The notes beneath the pieces are model-generated. The model was not told the origin of the DNA. It saw only the letters and a program-made list of their open reading frames with translations, and did not search any database. A program made the position numbers and the translations under genes. This document shows, in pieces, positions 34,448-47,100 of a DNA stretch of 64,000 bases. The stretch is from Neopestalotiopsis rosae (Eukaryota; Ascomycota; Sordariomycetes; Amphisphaeriales; Sporocadaceae): positions 620,001 to 684,000 of the forward strand of contig JALGAS010000005.1 of assembly GCA_023078685.1 (NCBI GenBank). The letters are read 5' to 3'. The stretch's first letter is position 1. Each line of letters starts with the position of its first letter.

Positions 34448-35138
34448 ATGGATTTCTCAGCAGAGAACAGCCAGAACTCAGCTCCCGGCAGCCTCCAAGC
34501 TGCTAAGCTCGGCGGCACTCGCAAGGGGCCCGACTCCCAGAGCGTGAGCAAGCGGTATGTATTCTGCAGCTCTCTCGCCCACAGACGGAGATTGTGTTTG
34601 GTCAAGACGAAATAATCATGCTGATGCCCTATTAGTCTTCAAACCGAGCTGATGCAACTTATGACTTCACCCGCTCCTGGCGTCTCTGCTTTCCCCGGCG
34701 CAGACGGTAATCTCATGGCATGGGCAGCCACCATTGAAGGTCCTGAGGACACACCCTATGCTGGCTTGACATTCAAGCTGTCATTCGCCTTCCCCAGCAA
34801 CTACCCTTACGCACCGCCAACCGTCCTGTTCAAGACGCCCGTTTATCACCCCAATGTGGACTTCTCCGGTCGTATTTGCCTCGATATCCTCAAGGACAAG
34901 TGGACGGCCGCATACAACATCCAGACCGTGCTTCTTAGCTTGCAAAGTCTGCTGGGAGAGCCGAACAAGTGAGTACTGCAAAAAAAGATACTGGGTAGTA
35001 ATTATTGGAGGCCTGCTGACACGTCGTTACGTCAGTGCATCACCACTCAACGGAGAAGCCGCTGAGCTATGGGACAAGGACGCCGAGGAATTCAAGCGGA
35101 AGGTCCTCGGCCGTCACCGAGATGTAGATGACGACTAG
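34448..35138 (+). CDS. Ubiquitin-conjugating enzyme E2 C (UBE2C/UbcH10/Ubc11 type)
   Basis: Three exons (34448-34554, 34636-34968, 35036-35138) encode 180 residues. This E2 works with the anaphase-promoting complex to ubiquitylate cyclins and securin. An N-terminal disordered extension (residues 1-33, Ser/Gly/Lys-rich), characteristic of the UBE2C group, precedes the UBC fold: [10 protein letters not shown], the NYPYAPPTV loop, HPNV and the active-site Cys117 in GRICLDIL, then [19 protein letters not shown] and EPNNASPLN across the last intron. The introns are 81 and 67 bp with normal ends. The extension, length and APC-type residues separate it from Ubc4/5. The divergent neighbour is the checkpoint kinase Chk1, another cell-cycle gene. 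Confidence 0.94.
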
Positions 35139-36058
35139 ACCGCCAAAGTCGAATTTCTTGCTCACGATCTTGTACATGGAGAGCATTCTTGCATAGCCTG
35201 TGTTGTATATGCGGACATGGCTACTGGCAATGCCACAGCTTGTCAGCACCGGGCGAACTGGAGTCAGACTGAAATCTTTTGCTTTTTATTGTTTCCCCGT
35301 TCCCGTTGGGTTTTTTTTCCCCCTCCCGGCCCGCTCAGCTGGTGGGTTCCTCGAGATGGATATCTCCGCATGTGGATTACACGCATAGCACGAAGTGCTT
35401 GATGGATTACGTTGTCTGATGATACGGCATTATGTTTATTTACAACTCGTTGGGAGTACGCCAGGACTACTTGGACCCAAAGTAGGAGATGGAGTCTTGG
35501 TTGACATAGGAGTGGTTGCTGGCAATGAAGCGTTTCTGCAATTCTGGCATTAGTGTAAAGACAATAATTTGACCATACATATACAGCGTGAGCAATTCAT
35601 TAGCACCGAGGTATAATTTGGGAATGGTCCATGGAAACTGGTGACTTGTGGTTAGGGATCGACTTCTGGCCTCCCTTCGTTTGCTTGGCCCATTCTACGA
35701 CAGAACTCTCGCAGCATTTTGCAACGCATTGTAGACCCGGGCACAGCTGTTGTCACGACCCCCCACACCATTGCGCCTTCACACTTTGCTGATGTGCCCA
35801 CTAGCATACGGTGAACGATTTCGATATCGGTATTGATGCGGCTTTCACTCGTCTCATTTCATTTCAGACTAGTGAAGCTAGAATCCATATTGTCGTAGAA
35901 AAGCCAGATGGAACTCCGTTACCATGCCCTTTCTCGAGCGACTCTGTTTGTTTTGGCAAATCCCAATCCGACCACAACAGAATAGACGTACGCTCAGTGA
36001 GAGAAGAAACCCTTTTTGTCGCCTTTATGCCAGCCCCGGCCGTCACAAAAACAAACGC
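35139..36058. other. Convergent spacer E2 / eL31
   Basis: About 920 bp between the 3' ends of two convergent genes. Only untranslated sequence is expected and no further gene is seen. Confidence 0.5.
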
Positions 36059-36673
36059 TTACTCCTCGACGACAACGGTCACCAGGCCCTTGGGGTTCTT
36101 GACGTTGACGGCCTGGACGTAGCTGTAGAGCTTCTCCTTGGCGTCCTCCTCGTCGTTGCGTCGTCGGCTGATGCGCACACGAATTCTGTAGGGGACACCC
36201 TTGACACCCTGCTCCCAGACCTTCTTGTTCAGCTGGGGGTCGATGCGGACATCAGTAGTTTGCTATCATGTTGTTAGTCAAGAACTGCTCCTTCTCGCAA
36301 TGGCGCATCTGGCATATCGGCTGGAAAAGCAAACAAGGAATCGTGACGTCTTGTGTAACGAGTGCAAGTTTGGGGATCGGGTCTTTCGTACCATGGCCTT
36401 CTGGGCAAACTCCTTGATCTCCTTGATGGCCTTGGGGGCGCGCTTCTTGAACGAGGCACCATGTAACTGCAACAAAATAATCCGTCAGCACTTCTGTCTC
36501 CTCGTATCTGGATCGCCCAGGTTTCCCTCTGCAACATTCCTCCTCGAATTGTCGCAGTATTGGCGGTAGGTGATTTGTGAGAAACGTACTCTCTTGTGGA
36601 GGTGGATGGTGTACTCGCGAGCGACGACCTGGTCGATGGCGGACTTGCCGGCGGTCTTCTTTCCGGACGACAT
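36059..36673 (-). CDS. RPL31: 60S ribosomal protein eL31
   Basis: Three exons (36673-36590, 36466-36392, 36262-36059) encode 120 residues, matching the family length. The protein sits near the polypeptide exit tunnel of the large ribosomal subunit. The exons join to [35 protein letters not shown], then [15 protein letters not shown] and the basic [16 protein letters not shown], with the C-terminal [19 protein letters not shown]. The introns are 123 and 129 bp, longer than most in the window, as often in ribosomal protein genes; I saw no clear C/D or H/ACA snoRNA within them. All junctions are at codon boundaries. Certain assignment. Confidence 0.96.
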
Positions 36674-37762
36674 TTCTATAATCGCAAAAAAAAGTTAATT
36701 CCTGGGCTTCGTTTCGTATTCCTCGAGAGAGTTGCCGCTTACTGCTGGGTGTGGTGCTGCCTGGGCGATTAGTAGTCGAAAAGTTCGTCCTCGGGTGATG
36801 GAGTTTAGGTGATCGCGGCTCAATTTCAAAATCTCAAAGAATGGGCTGTGGGCGCTGGAAGGGCAGAGTGAATTTTTTGGCTAGCCAGCCAATCAATGAG
36901 GGGCATGTGGGAGCTCATTTTGTGGCCCGAGCTTGAAAGGCACTTGGGGCTGCGTCGAGTTGTGAGCGGCAGCTGGCGAAACCGACAACTGAGATTCGGC
37001 AGGTGGCGCCAAGATAATCTATGCTCCAGGCTCAACTCTAAACTCCATCCACAAGTAATCTGAGCTAGTCGCGAGCACAGCCACATCTATCACAGCTGCC
37101 GCATCATCACACGAACGCCCCAGAACGTCCAACAGTCCACTTCACGTTGCCCAGTCGGGCTCTAGCCTCAATCGACCAATTTCATGCAGGGGTTCCACCA
37201 AGTGCCTTGTCAATCACCGGTCATCAAACACACGCCTTCATTTGCCCTGCGCAGGCTTTTGACCGTTCCGATCCCTCACTCTACCAGCCAAACTCTTCGT
37301 CCGTGCCGACGTCTCGTCTCCTTTCGTCTTCTTCAAATCCATCACAACTTTTTGACGCCGTGCGCGTCATCCGCTCGCTACCCGATTATTTTCACCACGT
37401 TTCTCTTTTCCCTCCGCGATTGCGACTGGCCAATAATCTGCCAATCCGACGACTCACACCTGCATACGTACTCCAGCGCCAACGCCAAATAGCCCAAAGA
37501 AGCTTCCACTAGTTTTCACCAATTACAGTTTGGCACTTCTTTCTGTCCCACTCTTGTCTTCAACTCCAGCCCGAGAGAAGCGATTGACGCACCGAGTCAC
37601 CTTATCGCAGGGCCGCTCCAAATCAACAAGAGGCTTCACGCGAAGAGCGCGTTAGCTCGCTCAATCGACACTTGATAAGGAACTTGCCGCCTGTCTATCT
37701 GCACTGCCTGCACTGCCTGCACTTCCTGCGCTGCACACTGCAGACTGCCGTCATCATTCGCA
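36674..37762. promoter_or_regulatory. Divergent spacer eL31 / Rax1-like gene
   Basis: About 1.1 kb containing both promoters and a long C/T-rich leader of the RGS gene. A 9-bp minisatellite lies just before its start. Confidence 0.5.
37700..37735. repeat. Four-copy 9-bp tandem repeat (TGCACTGCC)
   Basis: Two perfect and two slightly diverged copies of TGCACTGCC in tandem. The tract is in the predicted 5' leader, about 27 bp upstream of the start codon of the RGS protein gene. Confidence 0.75.
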
Positions 37763-39017
37763 ATGGCGTACTCAGGACATACTCCTCCAGAGCCCATGGG
37801 TCGGAGTCCGACTCCTGGCTCAACCGTCGACATGCCTAGGAATCGGTTGCCGACTCTGTTCGAGGTCCTGGCCCGACGGACTCAGCCTCCTGTTGACCTG
37901 TTCTCCTTCTACATTTATATGAGAGATCAGCAGCGTTCTGTTGATTACTTGGATTTCTGGTAGGTTTGCAATTTGGGCAGGCGCATGGACTGCCTTCTTT
38001 GATGCTGATATCTGTCTCTTAGGCTTGATGTTGCCCAGCACATGTCGCTATGCCGACATTATGTTCGGGAACTACGCAGATCAGTGTTGGTGGGAACTCC
38101 GGATATGGAAAAGGATGATAAGTCTAAACGCTCCTCCATGGCCCTAGAAGCTCTTGGCGACGTGAGAGACTCGCCAGCTGGACCATCGCATTACATCAAC
38201 GAGAAGGAGCGGGAGCAGAATGCCCAAATGTCAGCATATCTTCGTGATCAACCCCCGACCCCAGGCGGAATTCAAGAGTCGCCTGCCAGCAGTCAAGAAC
38301 GTAGAACACGCGCCAGCACGCAACTCAGCACTCCCCGCAACATGACCACGGATTCAAATTCGCCGGTGCACGCGGTCTCTAGAGAGGATATTCGGGCGAG
38401 TGCCGAGAGAATTCTGTTCACCTTCTTGATTCCTGGTGCAGAGCGAGAGATTACCTTGCCCGGATCTATCACTCATGACATCACGGCAGCCATTGAGCAG
38501 GAAGGTCGAGATGACCCAGAGGTATTCGACGTCGCTAAAGACTACGTTTTCCAAGCCATGGAGCGCGATGCTTTCCCCGGATTCCTGCGAGCGCGGGCTC
38601 TGGGTAACTTGATTCCGCCGACCATTGTGGCGAGGTTGATCATTGGTCTCGTTTCCATCTTTGGTGGGTTCTGGACGGCATTCGTGCTCATCTTCCTTAA
38701 CATGTCCAGAAGTACACGATGCTGGGTAAGTCCTATATGAAGACCTCACAAATACTGCAAGAAAACTGACAAGAGCATAGGTGATTCTGCCTTTCACTGT
38801 TGGTGTCTACTTCCTAGCCTCCTACCAATACTCCTTGGACCCGCTGATGGCCATTGCCGGCTATTCGGAGTATACAACGTTCAACTTCACTCGTATCAGA
38901 GAGCCTTACGTCCGAAAGTTGCTTATCAAGCGATCTCTCATGGTACTCGCCGTTACTGCACTCATCGATGCTGCACTTTGCGTGCTGTTTATCCTTGTTC
39001 CAGGAAAGAGACTTTAG
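37763..39017 (+). CDS. RGS domain membrane protein, Rax1-like
   Basis: Three exons (37763-37959, 38023-38725, 38781-39017) encode 378 residues. The N-terminal half has an RGS-type helical domain split by a Ser/Pro-rich insertion: LPTLFEVLARRTQPPVDLFS and YLDFWLDVAQHM, then after residue 190 SAERILFTFLI, VFDVAKDYVFQAMERDAFPGF. Three hydrophobic helices follow near 267-291, 301-320 and 353-373 (for example IGLVSIFGGFWTAFVLIF), the layout of yeast Rax1, which with Rax2 marks bud sites at the plasma membrane. In filamentous fungi such proteins may act in G-protein signalling or polarity. The introns are 63 and 55 bp. The Rax1 orthology is inferred from architecture; RGS plus C-terminal membrane helices is well supported. 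Confidence 0.88.
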
Positions 39018-40142
39018 AGGTCATGCCGAAACCCTCGGTACACTATCCAACAACAGTGTCAATCCGCGAGACCATTATACTCACGACGTTACGAATCTCA
39101 TTTCACCAGGCTTTGAAACTTCCTTCTCCCAAGATTGACCTTGTCCAGCCTCCAGCATTCTTCTCTTCATGCATCTTTTTTCTGTACACGGCGAACAAGA
39201 CGGGATATAATACGATAATGCAGTTCCGACGCCCAGATTGTTCTCAGCCTTTGGTTGGCGATCATTCAACCATTCATCCAATTGGTAGATTCTGGTGTCT
39301 CTAGGCGTTCCTGCACTGAACTTTGGTCGATATCCACAAACCAGCATCATTGGAATTTTTCTGGGACACAAAATTTTCTCATCACATTCGATACCAGCGT
39401 TTCTCTATGGGAGAGAAGAAAAATAGGGAAATAGGCACGGGAGTTAGTATCTGATTGTCTCCCATAATATTTTGTACTCGTAGCCTTTGAGTCGACTCGA
39501 AAGTCGCAGCCAAGGCTATTCAAGAATCAATTGAATTCATAATTTCTGAAACCCTTAAGATACTAAATTGACTTTACGTGAGGATCAAATCCGAGACGCT
39601 CAGAGTGGTGTCTCGTTGAGTACATTGAGTACGTCGCATACTCTAATAATCAGCACATCATCTCTATTTGCGTTGTTGTCTGTACTTTCCTGACAAGAGT
39701 GATGAATGTTTGACGGTAGCGGGCGTTGATTCTTTTTGCTGGACAGCAGTCTTGCTAGGCGAACGGAGTGGTAACACATTCGATACGAAGGACACGGTAA
39801 TAGGACGGCAAAGACAATCTCTTGATAATTGTGATATTTTATCCATGTGTCATAATCCATGGTCTCATGAGGTGTTGCACCATTTCCATCTTAATCCATA
39901 ATCTAGTCATAATGCTTTGTACAAGCCATATCCGCAATCTCGGCGCATTTGTTCTCGAGGTCTTGACCATCATCATGCCATGAGTTAATATGCTTACCAT
40001 CGCTTGGCGATGGGGGTTGCCCGTACCGGTTCAGGGGAGCCGCTTCTCAGAGCTGACTCCAACATTTATCATATACTGTAATGAGTCGTAGAGTTTACCA
40101 GCCATCGGTCTCGGCGGTGTTTGTGACATCAATAAAATATGC
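39018..40142. other. Convergent spacer, nothing recognised
   Basis: About 1.1 kb between the 3' ends of the RGS gene and the CSN7 gene. Short frames only; no recognisable feature. Confidence 0.45.
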
Positions 40143-41114
40143 CTAGAACTTTCGCCGGCTTGCCCGTTTCTTGCCTGCCGTGCCTGCCGTGCTATCGGCA
40201 GGGCCATCTTCTGTATCATCCTCATCGTCAACGTCCATTTCATCAAATCCTGCATCCTCGGGTACAACGGCTGAACTGGGTCGTTCCCTCTTACCACGGC
40301 CACTTCGGAACGCGCCGACAGCACGACTAATGAGTCTCGGCTGGTTGTGACTGTGGGCTCCGTCCTTGCCCTTGCCGTCCGTCTCTGCCTGAGACACCAG
40401 CTTATCCGTTTGCTCCTTCCACTGCTTCTTCTCCAGGTGGCGCGCTGCCGCCGTCTCCTTGATGGCTTGAATTTGCGCCTCCAGGTCCGCGAGCGTCGAC
40501 GTGCAGCGACCCGACCATTCCTGCAGATTGGCGAGCATGGAGGGGATCGAGCCGGGGGCGAGATCTCTCAGGGGCGACACGGACGAGACCAACACTGTCT
40601 GGTTGCGAGGGTCCAGCTGGGCCTGGATCAGGTCGGCGTAAATGGCGCTGATGACCAGCTCCTCCACCGCCCGCGCATCGGCCAGACCCAGGGCTGACTG
40701 TAGGGACGCATAGCTGAGGTTGTGCGGGTTCTTTGCGAGGGTCAGCAGGGAGAGCTGGCGGAGCTTGAGCGTCTGCTGCTCGTTCAAGGGCGGCAGGTCG
40801 GCCGACTTGGACTGGTAGTCGACATATGTTCCGTAGGAGAATATTTGCAGTTGGGTCAGATGGGCAGCATATTCGGGGGATTCTGCCAGTGCTTGAATTT
40901 GGGGCGTCTCGAGGAGCTCGGCGAAGACGTAGGTACCAGATGCCGAGGTGGCTCTAGTAACCAGGTCGGCGGCGGCGCGGGGTGCGGTTGCGGATTTGGT
41001 GAGCGCGATGAAGGGCTAGGTTTGGGTACAGTCAGTTCTGTCTCGTTCCTCGGTGGCTATTTGATTCCCCAAGAGACGTACCTCCAGGGCATTCAGAGCC
41101 TTGGTCTGCTCCAT
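40143..41114 (-). CDS. COP9 signalosome complex subunit 7
   Basis: Two exons (41114-41082, 41015-40143) encode 301 residues; the short first exon supplies MEQTKALNALE and the intron is 66 bp. CSN7 is a scaffold subunit of the COP9 signalosome, which removes Nedd8 from cullins and, in fungi, affects development and light responses. The PCI domain covers about residues 25-170: YVFAELLETPQIQAL, LTQLQIFSYGTYVDYQ, then the winged-helix part LNEQQTLKLRQLSLLTLAK, LSYASLQSALGL, VEELVISAIYADLIQAQLD. A helical region (ADLEAQIQAIKETA) and a C-terminal acidic stretch followed by the basic end KKRASRRKF complete it. Length and domain order fit fungal CSN7. Confidence 0.92.
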
Positions 41115-44100
41115 GGTGGAATATCACCAGATTCAACCCTTGACAAGGCTGAAGATGACGTTTGGGAGCCTAGAGTGAATTCACCGTGTCGCTCCCCAAT
41201 CTGCAGCCTTGTGCTGGTTGAGGTTTGGCGTGCTCTTACTAAACCGTCTTTTCTCAGCCTGTAGATCTGGTCTAGAATACTGTGGACAGGTGTGGTTGAT
41301 GGTCTGCAAAGTTGTATCAAAGCACCCTGAAGTTGTTTGAGGTCTCGGTTTGGGGTCAGCCGTTATGAAGTCGTTCTTGTATCAAGAGCGTTTGAGCTCC
41401 CAAGGCGCCAGGGTGATGTGAGGAGAGCTAGATCCGAATCGATCTAGTTGATAGCGGGGCAAGCGCCGCAGCGGGGTGCGATCTTGCAAGCTAGAAGCGC
41501 CCGGGAGCTAAGGCACTGGGCCATGGTGCTAGCATCACATCACCTGGCGTACGGCATAGCGATGAAATCACAGAATGCTACAAGTCAAGATACTGCAGGC
41601 AACATACTGTAACTACCTATCATGTTCTCATCGTATGATAACAAGATCATCTCATATGATGTGGTTGTGATGGAGGATCTACAAGACAGTATCGCGTTCG
41701 TACCGAGATCAAGTCCTCACCACATCTAGAGCTGCTCGTTCCAGAGTACTGGAATGATCACCTGGAGATAGGGTCTTGATGATGAAGAGTCCGTGGATGC
41801 AAAAAGGTATAAGCTTAGTATAAAAATGCGCTGTGCTGTGATGTCCAAAAATAAGCATATCCAGCAAGCGAATGGGTAAGTCGTATCATTTTTGATTGAA
41901 ATCAAGAAGTCCCGGTTCAAACAAGCCTTTTCTTCACAAGGATTCTCTAAACACGACCAACCGGCTGTTTCCCGCCCTCCATGTCCTAGACAGTGTAGAT
42001 TACAGTATGCGCTGGGATCCGGTTGACCCCCCCTTGAGAGGTCCGACACCACCACAAAAGTGCGCTATCGAAAAGCAAGAAGCAGGAACGGCTGAATATT
42101 CTTGGAATGGGTGTGCTAAACCGGCTGAGTATGGACTTGGCGGTAAATTGGTAAACGATAATAGTGATCCGGATATAGCTGCTAAAGAGGACACGAAGTC
42201 GATAAGCTGACGACGCCTCGACTGGATCAAGTCACGATGCCCTTTGGGACCCAGGAACCTGCAGATAATATCCAATATTCGGCTTCAATGTGCAAGGTAC
42301 GGATCTGCCGCCAAGCTTTTAGGATCCTCTGCTGATATCGTTCACATGTCTGGGCGAAACAATTCTGTCCATTCTGGGGAAGCGAAATAAACGGTCGAGG
42401 TTCCTAATTCCAATACCAACTTTGAGTCTTGGAGCTGGACACATTCAGTGGCTATCCACACAAGGTGATGGCTGCTGACAACACTGGCATAAGCCAATAT
42501 CGACAAGCTCGGTGATAATTCTCGATGCGCGTATTACGCTCCTGCGGCTCGGCATCTGGCCATTCTGAGTCCCGCCGATGGCGTCTTACAAACCAACCTC
42601 GTAAGATGGCTAAGCACTGCAAATACCATCACCCATCTTGCTTCTCGGCCTGCCCTTTAATGACAACCTTTCTTGGCTTTTGTGAGTGGTTCAGTACGGT
42701 TATGATTATGCTGTCTGAAAACATGAGGCGTTCAAGACATCACCATGGCAATACATGTAGACTTTTTGAGAGCAGAAGATATCATTCATAACCTCCACAA
42801 TAACGGCAGAACGGAAAGTTTCATGACAAGCAGCCCTCAGTCCCCGTGGTTGGGCGTCGGCCATCTCGGTGAGCTTATGGATAAAGTGGAGGCAAGATTT
42901 TTTTGAATGTGACGGGGATGCTGGGAGGGGATGCTGATGCTGGCAAGAGACAGTAACGGCAGTTCATCCTGCGAAATGCAAATGGACACACACACCCAAA
43001 TCGTCCGGCGGATATAATTGTTGTGGGCATTGGAACTCGACCGGCACGGAGTGGCTGAGAGAAGTCGCAAGCAAGTATCAATAGTACTTTGGAGCTTTTC
43101 TTCAATTGTAGTAGAGCAAAACGTCACGATAATTTGCACATATTTACGCAATGTAGGGCAAGAATGAAGCCCAGAGAGCCAATACAACCTAGGGTAGCGT
43201 TTTAGCACCAAACATCTACCGTACCTCACTAGATATCCACCGCTAGAAGACTCCAGATGCCCCCACCAAGTCAACGAATGACAACTACCATTCACGAGGA
43301 CAATGTCCAAATTCTGCATTTTAGCCTCATTGTATTGGCAGTGCTGGCTTCGATTGTGGATGTGCGACACATGGGAAAACTACCAAAGCCACCATGGCCA
43401 CGATAGGGACCCCTGGATAAGCGCGTGCTTATTCAAAGCTCTGGAGGCTTGTTCATGTCCGTGGTTCTTCGCACGGTCCGCCGAACTTACGACGAGGGCC
43501 CGCTTCTCGCTTGGTGCTGACGAAACCCTGCAAAAGATCATCGATCAGCGACGTTTCGCGAAGCTGGCCACTGCACTGCGCTCCAGGGCTCCTCTACCTT
43601 GTACTGCTGCTTCCAGGGCCAGTCCCGTCCAGTTCCAGTCGCCAGTCCCGGACCCCCGTTTGGCAATGTACCTCCTACCCATGTAACCGATACTCCATAC
43701 ATACAATTCTCGTCTCATTTGCGTTCGTTGTCTGTTCTGTCTGCGCTCATTTGACTTTCACCTCGCTTCCAAACGAGAATCCTCCGAGCCGCACTCGTAC
43801 ATACATTTCTTGATCCTTTCACTCTCACACACATCCAACATACTTAATGACCTGACCCTCGCACCGCCGCACCCCGCCCCCCTTCTCACCAAAAGCTGGA
43901 CTTCTTGGTGACCAACAGTGATCTCTGTCGGTATTTGCTGGCTGGTGCTTGTGCTTCCTTTATTTTTTTTGAGACAAGAAACGGCGACTTCTTTGTCCAG
44001 AGAACCTACCCACCACCCACGATCCCGCCCACGCCACACTACTATGCATGACATAGTGTGACCGGCCGCATCCAGCATAATTGTATATATATTCATATTT

Positions 44101-44169
44101 TTTTTTTTGCGATTCTACTTTGAGCTTCGGAACCACACAGGAGCGTTGCGCTCGCACCCGACTTGAGCT
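41115..44169. other. 3-kb divergent intergenic region, no confident gene
   Basis: This separates the starts of CSN7 and the copper ATPase. Frames of 104 codons (41896-42210, +) and 177 codons (42837-43370, -) are present, but they have no recognised domain or splice support. The last 700 bp (about 43450-44169) are pyrimidine-rich leader of the ATPase gene, with a T tract at about 44098-44109. Confidence 0.45.
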
Positions 44170-47100
44170 ATGGCGCCATCGAATATAACTGTCCCTCCGA
44201 GGGGGCCGACCAAGTCTTCTTTGCAGACACCAAAGACTGCGCAATGGGCAACCACTACTCTGCGGGTTGGTGGCATGACGTGAGTCTTGCTTGCGTGCTT
44301 GGGACCCTGATTTTGGACTCGAATTACTAATACAAAGAAATCTCCAGTTGTGGCGCTTGTACATCCGCTGTTGAAGCAGGCTTCAAGGGCGTCGACGGTG
44401 TCGGCAGTGTCTCTGTCAGCTTGGTTATGGAAAGAGCAGTAGTCATGCACGACCCAGAGCGAATCCCCGCCGAGCAAATACAAGAAATCATCGAAGACCG
44501 AGGGTTCGAGGCCGAGGTTCTGGCGACTGATCTGCCGTCCCCTCTCTTGCGACGAGACGACAGCCTCTTTGATGTTGATGAACAAGAAGATTCCGGACCA
44601 GGAACGACCGTCACCCAGATCGCTGTCGAGGGCATGACCTGCGGCGCATGCACTTCTGCAGTCGAAGGCGGCTTTTCGGACGTACCGGGCGTCAAACACT
44701 TCAGCATATCCTTATTGTCGGAACGGGCAGTGATCGAACATGATGCATCCTTGTTGCCTACCGAAAAGATTATTGAAATCATTGAAGACCGCGGATTTGG
44801 GGCCACACTGGTAGACAGCGAATTACAGCAACCGGTCAAGAAGGTATCGCAGTCTACTGTAGACAAGCCTTCGACGGCCACCACAACCGTGGCAATTGAG
44901 GGAATGACCTGCGGCGCATGCACGTCGGCTGTCGAAGGTGGCTTCGCCGGATTAGATGGCATGCTCAAGTTCAACATCAGTCTTTTGGCTGAAAGAGCTG
45001 TCATTACACACGATACAAAGAAGTTGCCCGCCGACAAGATCGCAGAGATTATCGAGGACCGGGGTTTCGATGCCAAGATCTTGTCGACAACCTTCGAGAC
45101 TGGTGATTCTAGCGTTGCCGCATCGACTGCGCAGTTCAAGATTTACGGCAGCCCCAATCCTGAAGCCGCCACTGCTATCGAAAACTCCTTGTTGGCTCTT
45201 CCCGGTGTCAAGTCAGCGAAACTCAGCCTGGCTACAGAAAGACTTACGGTCAGCCATCAGCCGTCCGTTACGGGCCTACGAATGATCGTGGAAACGATCG
45301 AGGCTTCTGGCTTCAACGCACTGGTCGCCGACAACGATGACAATAGTGCGCAGCTGGAGTCTCTGGCCAAGACCAGGGAAATTCAGGAATGGCGCAGAGC
45401 TTTCAAGGTCTCTCTGTCCTTTGCCCTTCCCGTCTTCTTCATTGGCATGATCTTTCCCATGGTTCTCCCCATTCTCGATTTTGGGGCTTTTGAAATAATA
45501 CCAGGACTTTTCCTCGGTGATATTATTTGTTTATGTCTTACGATACCCGTACAATTTGGCATTGGCAAGCGTTTTTACACTTCAGCATATAAATCCGTCA
45601 AGCACGGTTCTCCTACCATGGACGTTTTGGTTGTCCTTGGTACTTCATCTGCCTTCTTTTTCAGCATCATGGCAATGATCGTCTCCATCCTGTTTCCTCC
45701 TCACACTCGGCCCAGTACCATTTTCGACACTAGCACCATGTTGATCACTTTTATCACTTTGGGTCGCTTCCTCGAGAACCGTGCCAAGGGCCAAACATCA
45801 AAGGCGTTGTCGCGACTCATGTCTCTGGCTCCGTCCATGGCTACCATTTATGCGGATCCCATTGCAGCCGAGAAGGCCGCCGAGGGTTGGAATTCCATCA
45901 AAGGCTCCGGTGAGCCCAAGACTCCAGTCCGTGAAGGCAATGCCGCAGAGGAAAAGGTTATCCCGACGGAATTGATCCAGGTTGGTGACATTGTCGTCAT
46001 TCGCCCAGGAGATAAAATCCCTGCAGATGGTATGATTGTTAGGGGCGAAACCTATGTCGATGAGAGCATGGTTACGGGTGAAGCCATTCCAGTTCAAAAG
46101 AAGAAGGGAGGTCACGTCATTGGTGGTACGGTTAACGGCCATGGACGTGTCGATTTCCGAGTCACTCGTGCAGGTCGTGACACACAGTTGAGTCAAATCG
46201 TGAAGCTCGTGCAAGATGCCCAGACTACCCGGGCTCCCATCCAAAGACTTGCAGACACCATTGCCGGCTACTTCGTACCTATCATCTTGATCCTGGGACT
46301 GCTGACATTCATTGTCTGGATGATTCTCAGTCATGTTTTGCCCAACCCTCCCAAGATCTTCCTATCGTCGGAGAGTGGCGGCAGACTCTTCGTTTGCGTC
46401 AAGCTCTGCATCTCTGTCATCGTCTTTGCTTGCCCCTGCGCCCTTGGTCTCGCTACTCCTACTGCAGTCATGGTGGGTACAGGCGTTGGTGCCGAAAACG
46501 GCATCTTGGTGAAGGGTGGTGCTGCGTTAGAAACCACTACCAAGGTGACGCAGGTTGTTCTTGACAAGACCGGAACCATTACCTACGGCAAAATGAGCGT
46601 TGCTACAGCCAAGATCACCCCTATCTGGTCCGACGAGCGCAAGAAAATCTGGTGGACCATTGTTGGTCTTGCTGAGATGGGAAGCGAGCACCCTGTGGGT
46701 AAAGCTGTTCTGGGAGCAGCCCGTACTGAACTTGGTCTCGACGCCGAGGCGGCCATTGACGGCAGTGTTGGTGAATTCAACGCCGCCGTAGGCAGAGGTA
46801 TCAGTGCCACTGTGGAGCCAGCCTCTGTCCGAACCCGTTACAATGTCCTTGTCGGCAACGTTCGCTACCTCCGCGAGAACGATGTTGAGGTCTCGGACAA
46901 GGATATTGAGGACTCTGAGCAGATGAACTCGAAGAAGAACAGACCCAAGTCTACGTCGGCCGGAACAACCAACATTTTCATCGCTATCGATGGTAAATAT
47001 GCCGGTCATCTCTGCCTGGCAGATACTGTGAAGGAGGGTGCCGCCGCTGCCATTGATGTGCTTCACCGCATGGGTATCAAGACTGCCATCGTTACAGGAG

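Noticed and set aside
36263..36589. Search for intronic snoRNAs in the two eL31 introns
   Set aside because: No paired C and D boxes or H/ACA layout could be seen.
41896..42210. 104-codon plus-strand frame in the same spacer
   Set aside because: Short, no homology recognised; codon pattern not convincing.
42837..43370. 177-codon minus-strand frame in the CSN7/ATPase spacer
   Set aside because: Ser/His/Cys-rich, no domain, no intron signals linking it to other frames.
44327..45139. 270-codon frame antisense to the copper ATPase metal-binding domains
   Set aside because: It is the mirror of a strongly conserved coding region with repeated domains; the sense strand explains the open frame.
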